DNA of 33,742 bases from SIG603 sp964370115 (lineage in GTDB: Bacteria > Bacillota > Clostridia > Oscillospirales > Acutalibacteraceae): positions 1-33,742 of the forward strand of contig CAYJIA010000024.1 of the NCBI GenBank assembly GCA_964370115.1. The letters run 5' to 3'. This document shows positions 1 through 7,133 of the stretch, piece after piece. Position 1 is the first letter of the stretch. Every line of letters starts with the position of its first letter. The notes beneath the pieces are model-generated. The model saw only the letters and a program-made list of their open reading frames with translations. It was not told the origin of the DNA and did no database searches. The position numbers were made by a program, and so were the translations under genes.

Positions 1-30
1 CAATACTTTCTAAAACGCAGGAATGGTGAA

Positions 31-55
31 TTTTAATGTCCAGTGGACATTAAAA
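31..55. repeat. Perfect 25-bp palindrome
   Basis: Two 12-base arms (31-42 and 44-55) are exact reverse complements around a single central G at 43; the core reads AATGTCCAGTGGACATT. It lies just before a terminator hairpin. The only reading frame open from base 1 ends with TAA at 34-36, inside the left arm, so the palindrome could overlap the 3' end of an upstream gene. It could be an operator, a repetitive extragenic palindrome, or part of a tandem terminator. The sequence alone does not decide. Confidence 0.7.
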
Positions 56-57
56 GA

Positions 58-89
58 GGAAAACCCTCGTCGGGGGTTTTCCTTTTTTT
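58..89 (+). terminator. Rho-independent terminator
   Basis: A GGAAAACCC arm (58-66) pairs with GGGTTTTCC (74-82) and is followed by a run of seven T (83-89). It probably ends a plus-strand transcript whose gene lies left of the window. Confidence 0.8.
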
Positions 90-90
90 A

Positions 91-122
91 GTGAAGAGTG
101 AAAAGTGAAGAGTGAAGAGTTG
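91..122. repeat. Heptamer repeat, GTGAAGA type
   Basis: The stretch reads as consecutive 7-mers GTGAAGA, GTGAAAA, GTGAAGA, GTGAAGA, GTTGAGG, an almost exact period of seven. It follows a terminator directly. A shorter related copy (GTGAAGG, GTGAAGA) lies beside the terminator-like hairpin near 21492-21507. No reading frame of note is present. Confidence 0.75.
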
Positions 123-127
123 AGGTT

Positions 128-190
128 AAAACGCAAGCGTTTTTTAATTAAAAGTTTTTTAGGCGAGGCAAGAGCAGGGCCCTTGCCCTA
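128..190. repeat. Hairpin-rich intergenic segment
   Basis: Two inverted repeats are visible. AAAACGC (128-134) pairs with GCGTTTT (137-143), followed by T's to 145. AGGCAAG (166-172) pairs with CTTGCCCT (182-189) with one bulge. Read on the minus strand, the second unit starts CGTAGGGCAAGGG, which resembles the GTAGGGGCGATC that closes the window at 33731. It looks like a degenerate repetitive extragenic element. No gene was seen here. Confidence 0.45.
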
Positions 191-212
191 CGTTTAAAGT
201 TAATCATCGCAT

Positions 213-240
213 AAAAAACGGGTGGAAATTTTCCACCCGT
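213..240 (-). terminator. Terminator of the DUF2238-like gene
   Basis: The stem CGGGTGG (219-225) pairs with CCACCCG (233-239). On the minus strand it is followed by six T's (A's at 213-218). It sits about 30 bases past the stop codon of the minus-strand gene at 272-1117. Confidence 0.8.
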
Positions 241-271
241 TTGAACCCGCAATTTTTCGATACTATGTTGC

Positions 272-1117
272 TTATTTTCTCATTTTCTTCCTAGTTGGAA
301 CAAATCTTGGGGCTAGTTTGCTTTTGCCTTTTCTTTTAGTGTAGAAAAAGCTTACAACAGAAAATATCAAGGCGCCTACGGCGTTTACTATCATGTCTTC
401 CATGGTGTCGTGCAGGCCTATGTCTATATATCCCCCAACGCCTAGAGCCTCTCCGTTTATCATTACTTCGTCTATGCCCGAAACTATAACAGGAACATTC
501 AGCCCGTCAGGGTTTAGCGCTACGCTTGAAAAAGAAGTTAATATCGTGTCTTTTTGCATGTCGCTTTGGGTGAATACATCCATAAAATACTCAAAAAATT
601 CCCATACAACGCCTATCATCATAGAAAAACAAAACGCTACTATCGCAACAAATAATGGAGATAGGGTAAAGGTTATTTTATCGTTCTTGTTTAAAAGCGA
701 TATTAGGGAACAACCTATGGCAGCGGCAAGAAAGCCGTTTAGGGTGTGAAGTATGGTGTCCCAATTTTCATAAGTTCCATAGAAGTTATTTATCTCTCCC
801 AAAATCTGGGCAGAAAAAATAAACACGAGCACAATAATTTCAAGTGTGGTGGGAAGCTCAATTTTAAAACTGGTTTGCACCATAGCAGGCACAGTCAGCA
901 AAAGCAGGGTGAAAATACATAAGAAAGTTCCCTGATGATTTCTCAAAAGCACTTGCTCTATAAGAGTTAAAATGACAAACGCAACTAGCACACAAAATAC
1001 AATAAACGAGCTTTTGTGCTCTCTTATTTCATTTCTCACCTCTTTAAAATACGGTGTTCCAATTTTACCAGCCTTGTTGCTGTCGTCAAGTACTTGTTTT
1101 TTTCTAGTCTTTGACAT
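272..1117 (-). CDS. YjdF/DUF2238-like integral membrane protein
   Basis: This 281-residue protein of unknown biochemical role is predicted to lie in the cytoplasmic membrane. After a basic N-terminus of about 35 residues it has two hydrophobic segments (about 37-85), further segments at about 90-110, 125-145 and 150-175, and a last one near 240-260 followed by a very basic tail. The conserved-looking stretches WDTILHTLNGFLAAAIG and GVVWEFFEYFMD, and a late GGYIDIGLHDTMEDMIVNAVGA segment read in two parts, match my memory of the YjdF/DUF2238 membrane family, distantly like VanZ. The start is supported by GGAGG seven bases upstream. The gene is monocistronic, with its own promoter and terminator, divergent from the oxidoreductase operon. 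Family assignment is from recall; function is unknown. Confidence 0.75.
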   Translation of the reverse strand: MSKTRKKQVLDDSNKAGKIGTPYFKEVRNEIREHKSSFIVFCVLVAFVILTLIEQVLLRNHQGTFLCIFTLLLLTVPAMVQTSFKIELPTTLEIIVLVFIFSAQILGEINNFYGTYENWDTILHTLNGFLAAAIGCSLISLLNKNDKITFTLSPLFVAIVAFCFSMMIGVVWEFFEYFMDVFTQSDMQKDTILTSFSSVALNPDGLNVPVIVSGIDEVMINGEALGVGGYIDIGLHDTMEDMIVNAVGALIFSVVSFFYTKRKGKSKLAPRFVPTRKKMRK

Positions 1118-1145
1118 AAACTACCTCCGAAGTTGATTTTTCTCA

Positions 1146-1174
1146 ATAGTATCATAATTTGTAAAATTATACAA
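1146..1174 (-). promoter_or_regulatory. Sigma-A-like promoter of the DUF2238-like gene
   Basis: On the minus strand TTGTAT (1169-1174) and TACTAT (1146-1151) are separated by 17 bases, about 30 bases upstream of the start codon. The -10 is imperfect. Confidence 0.45.
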
Positions 1175-1257
1175 TAAAATAAAAAATTATATTTTAAAAT
1201 TAAAGAAAATGTGATAATATAGTCATAATTATATTATGTAAAAAAGGAAGTGTTATT

Positions 1258-2202
1258 ATGCCAAGAAAAAAGACTATACGTGTCGCGTTTATAGGATGCG
1301 ACCAGTACTCGGTAGAGCAAGTGGGGAATTTGTTGAAACTAGAAGCAACAAAGGCTGTGGCGATTTACGATAAAGACATAAAAAAACTCGAAAAAGCAGG
1401 AGAAGCCTTTAAAAATATAAGAATGTATCAAGACATCGACAAAATGTTTCTAAAGGAGAAAATTAATGCAGTGGTGATAGATTCTTTACAAAGTGATAAC
1501 GGGTACATTGAGAGCATTTGCTGTAAAAAAGGCATACATATGTTTTTTAAAAATTCAATATCAGAAAATTACGACACTGCATGGGCGATAGGCGAGAATA
1601 TAAAAGCTTCAGAGATTATAACTAGTGTGGATTTTTATGGGCGATATAATCCGCAACTCAATATGGTAAAAGAGCTTTTAGACAAAGATCCAGCAGGGCT
1701 TGTCAGTGCTTGGTGGGTAGAGGAAAAGCAGGGGAAAAACGAGTTTGCAAAGAGCATTATCCACAAAAGTTCTCATATGATAGACACGCTCAGATTTTTA
1801 TTTTCAGAAAGCGAAAACGAAGTTAGTATTCCATTTGAAATTGATGAAGAGAGGCAAAAAAGCGACAGTTTTCAAAGCAGTGCCATATTACAATTTAATA
1901 AGGGTGTAAATGTAAGCTTTCAAACCGGATTTTACAGCACTAACACTGGAGCGACAAAAAAAGCTCTTGAAATATTTACGCCAAGATGCAAAATAGAGTT
2001 TGAGTGGCAAGGTGCCGTGAAAATTAGTTATGGCGAAAAAATCGAGCAGTTTTCATTAAACAGCGACAATAAACTTTCGGCAATGAGCGAATTTATCGAA
2101 GCTGTGAGAAATAATGAGCCAGAAAGAGTGCTGTCAAACTATTTTGATGCAATGGAGACATTAAAGCTCACACTTGAACTTATAAAAAAATCTAGAATTT
2201 AA
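1258..2202 (+). CDS. Gfo/Idh/MocA-family oxidoreductase, atypical
   Basis: This 314-residue protein has the layout of NAD(P)-dependent Gfo/Idh/MocA sugar dehydrogenases: an N-terminal Rossmann fold (about 1-120) and a C-terminal alpha/beta domain. The N-terminal strand VAFIGCDQYSV replaces the usual GxGxxG with a poorer glycine motif. The usual EKP signature is FKN (near residue 98), keeping only the lysine. The HKSSHMIDTLRFLF segment fits the family's HxxD catalytic region. Binding of cofactor may therefore be altered, and the substrate cannot be named. AGGAAG lies upstream of the ATG. It is the first gene of an operon with an ABC-2 exporter and a uronate reductase-like enzyme, 16 bases before the next start. 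Confidence 0.7.
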   Translation: MPRKKTIRVAFIGCDQYSVEQVGNLLKLEATKAVAIYDKDIKKLEKAGEAFKNIRMYQDIDKMFLKEKINAVVIDSLQSDNGYIESICCKKGIHMFFKNSISENYDTAWAIGENIKASEIITSVDFYGRYNPQLNMVKELLDKDPAGLVSAWWVEEKQGKNEFAKSIIHKSSHMIDTLRFLFSESENEVSIPFEIDEERQKSDSFQSSAILQFNKGVNVSFQTGFYSTNTGATKKALEIFTPRCKIEFEWQGAVKISYGEKIEQFSLNSDNKLSAMSEFIEAVRNNEPERVLSNYFDAMETLKLTLELIKKSRI

Positions 2203-2218
2203 AAAAGGATAGACGATT

Positions 2219-3091
2219 ATGATACAGGTTGAAAATCTTACCCATGTTTATAAAAGCGGTAAAGGCGTATTTGACATAGATTTTTCTGTAAAAGAGGGCA
2301 GTATTACTGGATACTTAGGGCCAAACGGAGCGGGAAAAACCACGACAATAAGGGCGCTTATGGGATTTATAAAGGCACAAAAAGGCAAGGCTTTTATAAA
2401 TAATTTAGACTGCTTTAAAGACAGTGAAAAAATCATGAAAGACCTAGGCTACATAGCGGGTGAAGTTTCGTTTATACAAAAAATATCCTGTACAGATTAC
2501 TTAAAATACGTAGAAAATCTAAGAGGGATAAAGGGCAATTCACGAAAAGAAGAGCTTATAGAAAGATTTAATCTTGACACAAAAGGGCAAATCAAGACTT
2601 TTTCAAAAGGAATGAAGCAAAAACTGTCTATAGTCACGGCGTTTATGCACGACCCAAAAGTTTTGATTTTGGACGAGCCGACAAGTGGACTTGACCCGCT
2701 TGTGCAAAATGAGTTTGTGAGCCTTTTGATAGAGGAGAAAAAAAGGGGAAAAACCATTTTAATGTCCAGTCATATATTTGAAGAGGTTGAAAAATGCTGT
2801 GACCAAGTCCTCATAATTAAAGAAGGAAGGCTCGCGGCATCTTCTGAAATTTCCACTCTGAAAGATTCGATGAAAAAATCCTATACTGTAAAAACCAGTG
2901 AAATAACAAAACTAAAAGATTTGCCATATGAAGTAAAGGTTTTATCACAAGACGAGTGTCAAGTGTTTGTAAAAGACAGCGACATCGATGCGTTTATTAA
3001 AAATCTTGCGAAAATTCAGGTTTTAGACATTCGTACGACCGACACAAATCTAGAGGACATATTTTTAAACTTCTATAAGGAGGATAAATAA
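2219..3091 (+). CDS. ABC-2-type transporter ATP-binding protein
   Basis: This 290-residue cytoplasmic ATPase powers the membrane protein encoded next. It shows Walker A GPNGAGKTT (about 35-43), the signature FSKGMKQKL (LSGGQ equivalent, about 129-137), Walker B VLILDEP with the D-loop SGLDP, and the H-loop MSSHIFEEVE. The C-terminal 80 residues form the accessory domain typical of BcrA/CcmA-type exporter ATPases. The stop codon is one base before the permease ATG, so the two are surely co-translated. Related systems export antibiotics, peptides or lipids, or have unknown cargo; this sequence does not reveal its cargo. Confidence 0.9.
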   Translation: MIQVENLTHVYKSGKGVFDIDFSVKEGSITGYLGPNGAGKTTTIRALMGFIKAQKGKAFINNLDCFKDSEKIMKDLGYIAGEVSFIQKISCTDYLKYVENLRGIKGNSRKEELIERFNLDTKGQIKTFSKGMKQKLSIVTAFMHDPKVLILDEPTSGLDPLVQNEFVSLLIEEKKRGKTILMSSHIFEEVEKCCDQVLIIKEGRLAASSEISTLKDSMKKSYTVKTSEITKLKDLPYEVKVLSQDECQVFVKDSDIDAFIKNLAKIQVLDIRTTDTNLEDIFLNFYKEDK

Positions 3092-3092
3092 G

Positions 3093-3884
3093 ATGGGAAC
3101 ACTTTTTTTATCGACCTTAAAGCAAAACTATAAACTGCTTTTAATTTTTATATTTATCCTAAATATGTATCAAGGCGTGATAATCTCTATGGCAAATCCG
3201 ATTGATATGTCAGAAATCGCAGGCGTGTTTGAGTTTGCAGAGCCAATGCTTGCCGCATTTGGGATAAACATAGCGGAGTTTAGCACGGTTTTAAACTATA
3301 CGGCATCGGTGTTTTTTTCGGTGCTAGTAATGGCGTTTACCATGGTTTTCTATGTTATACAAAGCATAGGACTCATCGCAAAACCCGTGGCGGATACATC
3401 TATTGCAAATACGCTTATGTTGCCGGTAACAAGGTTTAAACTTGCCTTTGTGAAAGGTTTATATCTTGCGTTTTCACTTTTAGTGCTTTACTTGTTTGTG
3501 TTTGTTGGCGGAAGTTTTTTCCTTAGTAGGCACGGGGAGTTCGACATTGGTGCATATTTTAATTTGGTGTTTGTAAACTGTGCACTCGCCACTATGGTTG
3601 CAAGCGTTTCGTATTTTCTTTCGGTGGTGTTTTGTGACAGCAAATGGGGTGTGAATTTGGCGGTATCGGTGCCGATTGCGCTTATTTTGCTCAGCATAAT
3701 TGGAGGCGCGTCAGAGGACTTGGAGTTTATAAAAAACCTGTCGCCTTTTGCCCATATTGACGCAGTGGGAGTAGTCACAAACGAAATAAACACTTTGCCT
3801 TATTACTTGTTGTTTTATGGGTTAAGCACAGTTTTAATAGTTTTTGCAGGCCTTATCTTTAAAAGAAAAAATTTGAATATATAG
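3093..3884 (+). CDS. ABC-2-type transporter permease
   Basis: This 263-residue membrane protein has about six hydrophobic segments: near residues 12-32, 70-95, 115-145, 152-180, 185-205 and 235-258. Size and topology fit the permease half of an ABC-2 exporter, and it follows its ATPase gene by one base. The ribosome site AAGGAGG lies within the end of the ATPase gene. The sequence is too variable to name a subfamily. The downstream gene begins 11 bases after its stop codon, so it stays in the operon. Confidence 0.85.
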   Translation: MGTLFLSTLKQNYKLLLIFIFILNMYQGVIISMANPIDMSEIAGVFEFAEPMLAAFGINIAEFSTVLNYTASVFFSVLVMAFTMVFYVIQSIGLIAKPVADTSIANTLMLPVTRFKLAFVKGLYLAFSLLVLYLFVFVGGSFFLSRHGEFDIGAYFNLVFVNCALATMVASVSYFLSVVFCDSKWGVNLAVSVPIALILLSIIGGASEDLEFIKNLSPFAHIDAVGVVTNEINTLPYYLLFYGLSTVLIVFAGLIFKRKNLNI

Positions 3885-3895
3885 GGAGTATGGTT

Positions 3896-5437
3896 ATGAG
3901 ACTTTCACTTGATTTATTAAGAAATCCACAGAATTTAGGCGATTATAAACTGCCGATGTTCGATATAGAAAAAATGCGTAAAAACACGATAGAAAATCCC
4001 ACATGGCTTCATTTTGGTGCTGGAAATATTTTCAGGGCGTATCCAGCCGTTTTGTGTCAAGAGCTTTTAAATTTAGGAGAGCTTGACAAGGGTATAATTT
4101 GTTGTGAGACCTATGATGAGGAGATAATAGAAAAAGCGTACAAGGCGTTTGACGACTTATCCATAAGCGTAACCCTTAATGCCGACGGGAGTGTAGGAAA
4201 GCAGATAGTTGCATCTGTCGCAGAGAGTTTTTATCAAGACGCATCAAGACTAGAGGAAATATTTTTAAACCCGTCTTTGCAAATGATTAGTTTTACCATT
4301 ACCGAAAAAGGTTATGGCATAGACGAAAAAGACTTGGAAAATTCGCCTGAAAACGCAAAGTCGCTTTGGGGGAAGATTGTCTATCTATGTGTTAAGAGAC
4401 TTAGGGAAAACGGACAGGCACTTACGTTTTTGTCTATGGACAACTGCGCAAAAAATGGTAAAGTGCTAAAAAATGCGGTTATAAGCTTTGCAAAAGCCTA
4501 TAAAGAAAAGGGATACATCACCACAGATGAATATCGCTACTTTGAAGAGAAGTTAAGCTTTCCGTGGAGCACCATAGACAAAATAACCCCAAGACCCGAC
4601 GAAAGCGTCAGCGACATGCTTAAAAAAGATGGTTTTTCCGATATGGAGATAATTAAGACGGCAAAAAACAGCTTTACAGCAGGATTTGTAAATGCCGAAA
4701 AAGCGCAGTACCTTATAATTGAGGACAAATTTTTAAACGGAAAAGCGCCTCTTGACAAGGCAGGCGTGATTTTTACAGACAGGGACACGGTAAATGCATT
4801 TGAGAGCATGAAAGTTGGAACCTGTTTAAATCCTTTGCACACGGCACTTGCAATTTTCGGCATACTTTTAGGATATACCAGCATTTCCGATGAAATGGCA
4901 GACAAAGACTTGCTTGCATTTTTAAATAATATGGTAGAAAAAGAGAGTATGCCAGTAGTTGTAGACCCAAAAATCATCTCACCAAAAGCGTTTTTAAACG
5001 AGGTTTTAAACGAGAGATTTGTAAATCCGTTTTTAAAAGACACACCACAAAGAATAGCGACAGATACCTCTATGAAACTTTCGGTAAGGTTTGGGCAAAC
5101 GCTAAAGAAACAGATAGAAATTGGCTGTGACATCAAAAATTTCACTTACATACCAATGGTTTTTGCTGCATGGCTTAGGTATCTTTTAGAGATTGACGAT
5201 AGTGGAAAAGAGTATAAATGCTCACCCGACCCGAAAATAGCGGAGATTATGCCGACAGTAAAATCTGTGGGATTTAAAAACACGGCAACAAAAAAAGATT
5301 TTGAAGAAATTTTCAAAAGAGACGACATATGGGGTGTGGATTTAATCGCCACAGGACTTGATGAAAAAGTACTGGATTTATTTAACGAAATGAACAATGG
5401 CACGGGCAGTGTAAGAAAAAACTTAACCTTCAGTTAA
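3896..5437 (+). CDS. Mannitol dehydrogenase-family oxidoreductase (fructuronate/tagaturonate reductase-like)
   Basis: This 513-residue NAD(P)-dependent polyol/uronate oxidoreductase belongs to the long-chain mannitol dehydrogenase family. Evidence is the N-terminal HFGAGNIFRAY nucleotide-binding motif (near residue 39), ITEKGYG, FLSMDNCAKNGKVL, FPWSTIDKITPRP, and the catalytic segment KVGTCLNPLHTALAI with the family's Lys, Asn and His. By family knowledge it would interconvert fructuronate or tagaturonate with mannonate or altronate, or act on a sugar alcohol; the substrate is not resolvable here. The GGGAG at 3884-3888 is only one base from the ATG at 3890 but seven from the ATG at 3896, so 3896 is preferred. 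It is the last gene of the operon. Confidence 0.8.
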   Translation: MRLSLDLLRNPQNLGDYKLPMFDIEKMRKNTIENPTWLHFGAGNIFRAYPAVLCQELLNLGELDKGIICCETYDEEIIEKAYKAFDDLSISVTLNADGSVGKQIVASVAESFYQDASRLEEIFLNPSLQMISFTITEKGYGIDEKDLENSPENAKSLWGKIVYLCVKRLRENGQALTFLSMDNCAKNGKVLKNAVISFAKAYKEKGYITTDEYRYFEEKLSFPWSTIDKITPRPDESVSDMLKKDGFSDMEIIKTAKNSFTAGFVNAEKAQYLIIEDKFLNGKAPLDKAGVIFTDRDTVNAFESMKVGTCLNPLHTALAIFGILLGYTSISDEMADKDLLAFLNNMVEKESMPVVVDPKIISPKAFLNEVLNERFVNPFLKDTPQRIATDTSMKLSVRFGQTLKKQIEIGCDIKNFTYIPMVFAAWLRYLLEIDDSGKEYKCSPDPKIAEIMPTVKSVGFKNTATKKDFEEIFKRDDIWGVDLIATGLDEKVLDLFNEMNNGTGSVRKNLTFS

Positions 5438-5472
5438 AAGAATGTACACAAAAATAGTGTATATAATAAATA

Positions 5473-5534
5473 GTGATAATTAATAATTAATAATGAATAA
5501 TTAATAATTGTGGCGAAAATCCTTCGGATTTTTT
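5473..5534 (+). repeat. Heptamer repeat TAATTAA type with terminator hairpin
   Basis: Successive 7-mers TAATTAA, TAATTAA, TAATGAA, TAATTAA, TAATTGT run from about 5477 and lead into a hairpin: AAAATCC (5516-5522), loop TTC, GGATTTT (5526-5532), with T's to 5534. A second copy of the whole unit lies at 12601-12648. The hairpin with its T-run should work as a terminator for the operon ending at 5437. A TATAAT at 5462-5467 might be a -10 element for the lipoprotein gene, but no good -35 is visible. Confidence 0.75.
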
Positions 5535-5572
5535 GATTTGAAAGGTTTTTAAGAATTAAAAGGAGAATAAAA

Positions 5573-6118
5573 ATGAAAAAAATACTTATGATTACTATGA
5601 TTTTAATGCTTGCGGTGGGATTTACTGCTTGTGCCAGTGGAGCTCCTGAGAGTTCGCAAAGCGAAAGCACACAGGAGAGCTCTGAAGTTTCTGCAAAAAT
5701 ATGGGACGAAAGCGAGCTTGAAACCATACTTGATGACGTAGTAGCAAACACAGAGCTTTCAAGTGATGACTACAAAGGTATGATAACAGACGGCACTCAA
5801 ACTGCGGAAATTACTGAGGATATGGAAGAATATCACATGGGAAGCACAGACTATACATTTACAAGGGCGATAATTCGTGAACCTATGATGAGCTCACAGG
5901 CGTTTTCACTAATGCTAATTGCGACAGAAACTGAAGAAGAAGCAAAAGCTCTGTCCGAAGAAATCGGCGGTACTGTTGACCCTAAAAAATGGGTTTGCGT
6001 ATGGGTTGAAGACGAGGACGTAAAAGTTACTACAAGCGGAAACCTTGTGCTTGTCGTAATGGCAGAAGAGTCAGAAAGCTTTATAGCAGGCTTTGAAAGC
6101 GTAGTAAATGAAGCTTAA
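5573..6118 (+). CDS. DUF4358-like secreted lipoprotein
   Basis: This 181-residue predicted lipoprotein has a signal peptide with lipobox GFTAC (acylated Cys20), followed by a Ser/Glu/Gln-rich linker to about residue 42. The rest is acidic, with the layout of DUF4358 proteins: a central MMSSQAFSLMLIATETEEEA strand-helix segment and a C-terminal VTTSGNLVLVVMAEE segment. Such lipoproteins usually accompany MBOAT acyltransferases and DHHW proteins in Clostridia. Here the DHHW-like gene overlaps its 3' end by 11 bases, which supports the assignment. No MBOAT gene is present nearby. AAGGAG precedes the ATG. The family call is from recall and moderate. Confidence 0.65.
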   Translation: MKKILMITMILMLAVGFTACASGAPESSQSESTQESSEVSAKIWDESELETILDDVVANTELSSDDYKGMITDGTQTAEITEDMEEYHMGSTDYTFTRAIIREPMMSSQAFSLMLIATETEEEAKALSEEIGGTVDPKKWVCVWVEDEDVKVTTSGNLVLVVMAEESESFIAGFESVVNEA

Positions 6119-7016
6119 AGTTTTAAGTGCGTATATATCGGTTTTTGCACTGAGCTTAATCGGGATTTGTATTTTGTCGGCAACTCCTAGAGTTATAGAC
6201 GAGTTTTATATAGAAAATGGATATGTATATGAAATCGACGAAGAACTCAGAGCGGACAATGTACAAAGATTTAGCGAAAAGACCAATGAAATTTACGAAA
6301 ATTTCATTAAGGGCAAAGCGGAAAATTATTATGTAAGCGTAATACCAGACAAAGGTTATTTTTCTGAAAATCAAAGCATAGTTGCAGATGCAAAAGAGAT
6401 AGCGGAAATTTTTTCTGAAAATGTAGAAGACGCGCAGTATATCGATATTTTTGAGGATTTAAGCCTTGAAAGTTATTACAAAACTGATCCGCATATTTCA
6501 CAAGATAAACTCTTAGACGTGGCGGACACTTTGAACCTTGCATTTGGGTTTGAAGAGTCCGACACCCAGTATGAAGAAACTGTGCTAGAGGATTTTTTTG
6601 GAGTATATGTAAGACAAAGCGGTTTGCAGTTGGGATCTGATGATTTAATCTATCTTGAAAATGAGTACACAAAATCTGCCGTGGTGGAAAATTTAGAAAA
6701 GCCACAGTTTGATAAAGTTTACGATGTGGACGAGTTTTATGAAGGCGACGGATACAACCTGTTTTTGTCGGGTGCCACACCAATTACTACAATAAATAAT
6801 GAAAGTGCAAAAAGCGACAGAGAACTTATAGTATTTAGAGATTCTTTTGGAAGTGCCTTAGCGCCACTCCTTTTAGAAAACTACAGCTCAGTCACACTTG
6901 TTGATTTAAGATATTTTACTAGTGATTTACTTGTAGAATATATAGATTTTACAAATAAAGACGTTTTAGTGATTTATAGCAGTACAATTTTAAATTCTAA
7001 TATTATTTTCAAATAA
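6108..7016 (+). CDS. DHHW-family-like extracellular protein
   Basis: This 302-residue protein has an N-terminal signal-anchor (about 4-25) and an extracytoplasmic body. The segment FRDSFGSALAPLLLENYSSV followed by VDLRYF is characteristic of DHHW proteins, relatives of the AlgJ/AlgX SGNH-type proteins that assist O-acetylation of surface polymers. The name-giving DHHW motif appears degenerate: YYKTDPHISQD near residue 124-134 keeps Asp and one His only. It is short for the family. The start ATG overlaps the lipoprotein stop, implying translational coupling. It may be a non-catalytic partner or an orphan copy working with acyltransferases encoded elsewhere. Confidence 0.65.
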   Translation: MKLKVLSAYISVFALSLIGICILSATPRVIDEFYIENGYVYEIDEELRADNVQRFSEKTNEIYENFIKGKAENYYVSVIPDKGYFSENQSIVADAKEIAEIFSENVEDAQYIDIFEDLSLESYYKTDPHISQDKLLDVADTLNLAFGFEESDTQYEETVLEDFFGVYVRQSGLQLGSDDLIYLENEYTKSAVVENLEKPQFDKVYDVDEFYEGDGYNLFLSGATPITTINNESAKSDRELIVFRDSFGSALAPLLLENYSSVTLVDLRYFTSDLLVEYIDFTNKDVLVIYSSTILNSNIIFK

Positions 7017-7133
7017 CTTCATAGTTTGTTAATAAATGAGTAGTAAAATATTTAATTGGTTATTTATATAGTCGGGTTCGGTTTATATGAACATCGGCTA
7101 TTGAAAGAGGATATAGGGGAAAGAGGAATTTTA

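Noticed and set aside
1..36. Possible 3' end of an upstream coding sequence
   Set aside because: One frame is open from base 1 to TAA at 34-36, but 11 codons are too few to support a gene.
91..122. Possible CRISPR-like tandem repeat
   Set aside because: The units are 7 bases long with no spacers and no cas genes nearby.
4537..5145. 202-codon open frame antisense to the uronate reductase-like gene
   Set aside because: The plus-strand gene has a full set of family motifs; the antisense frame has no recognisable domain and arises from AT-rich codon use.
7017..7133. Riboswitch or leader RNA before the activase gene
   Set aside because: The 117-base gap is AT-rich with no recognisable conserved core or terminator; only a weak TTGTTA-17-TATTTA promoter candidate was seen.
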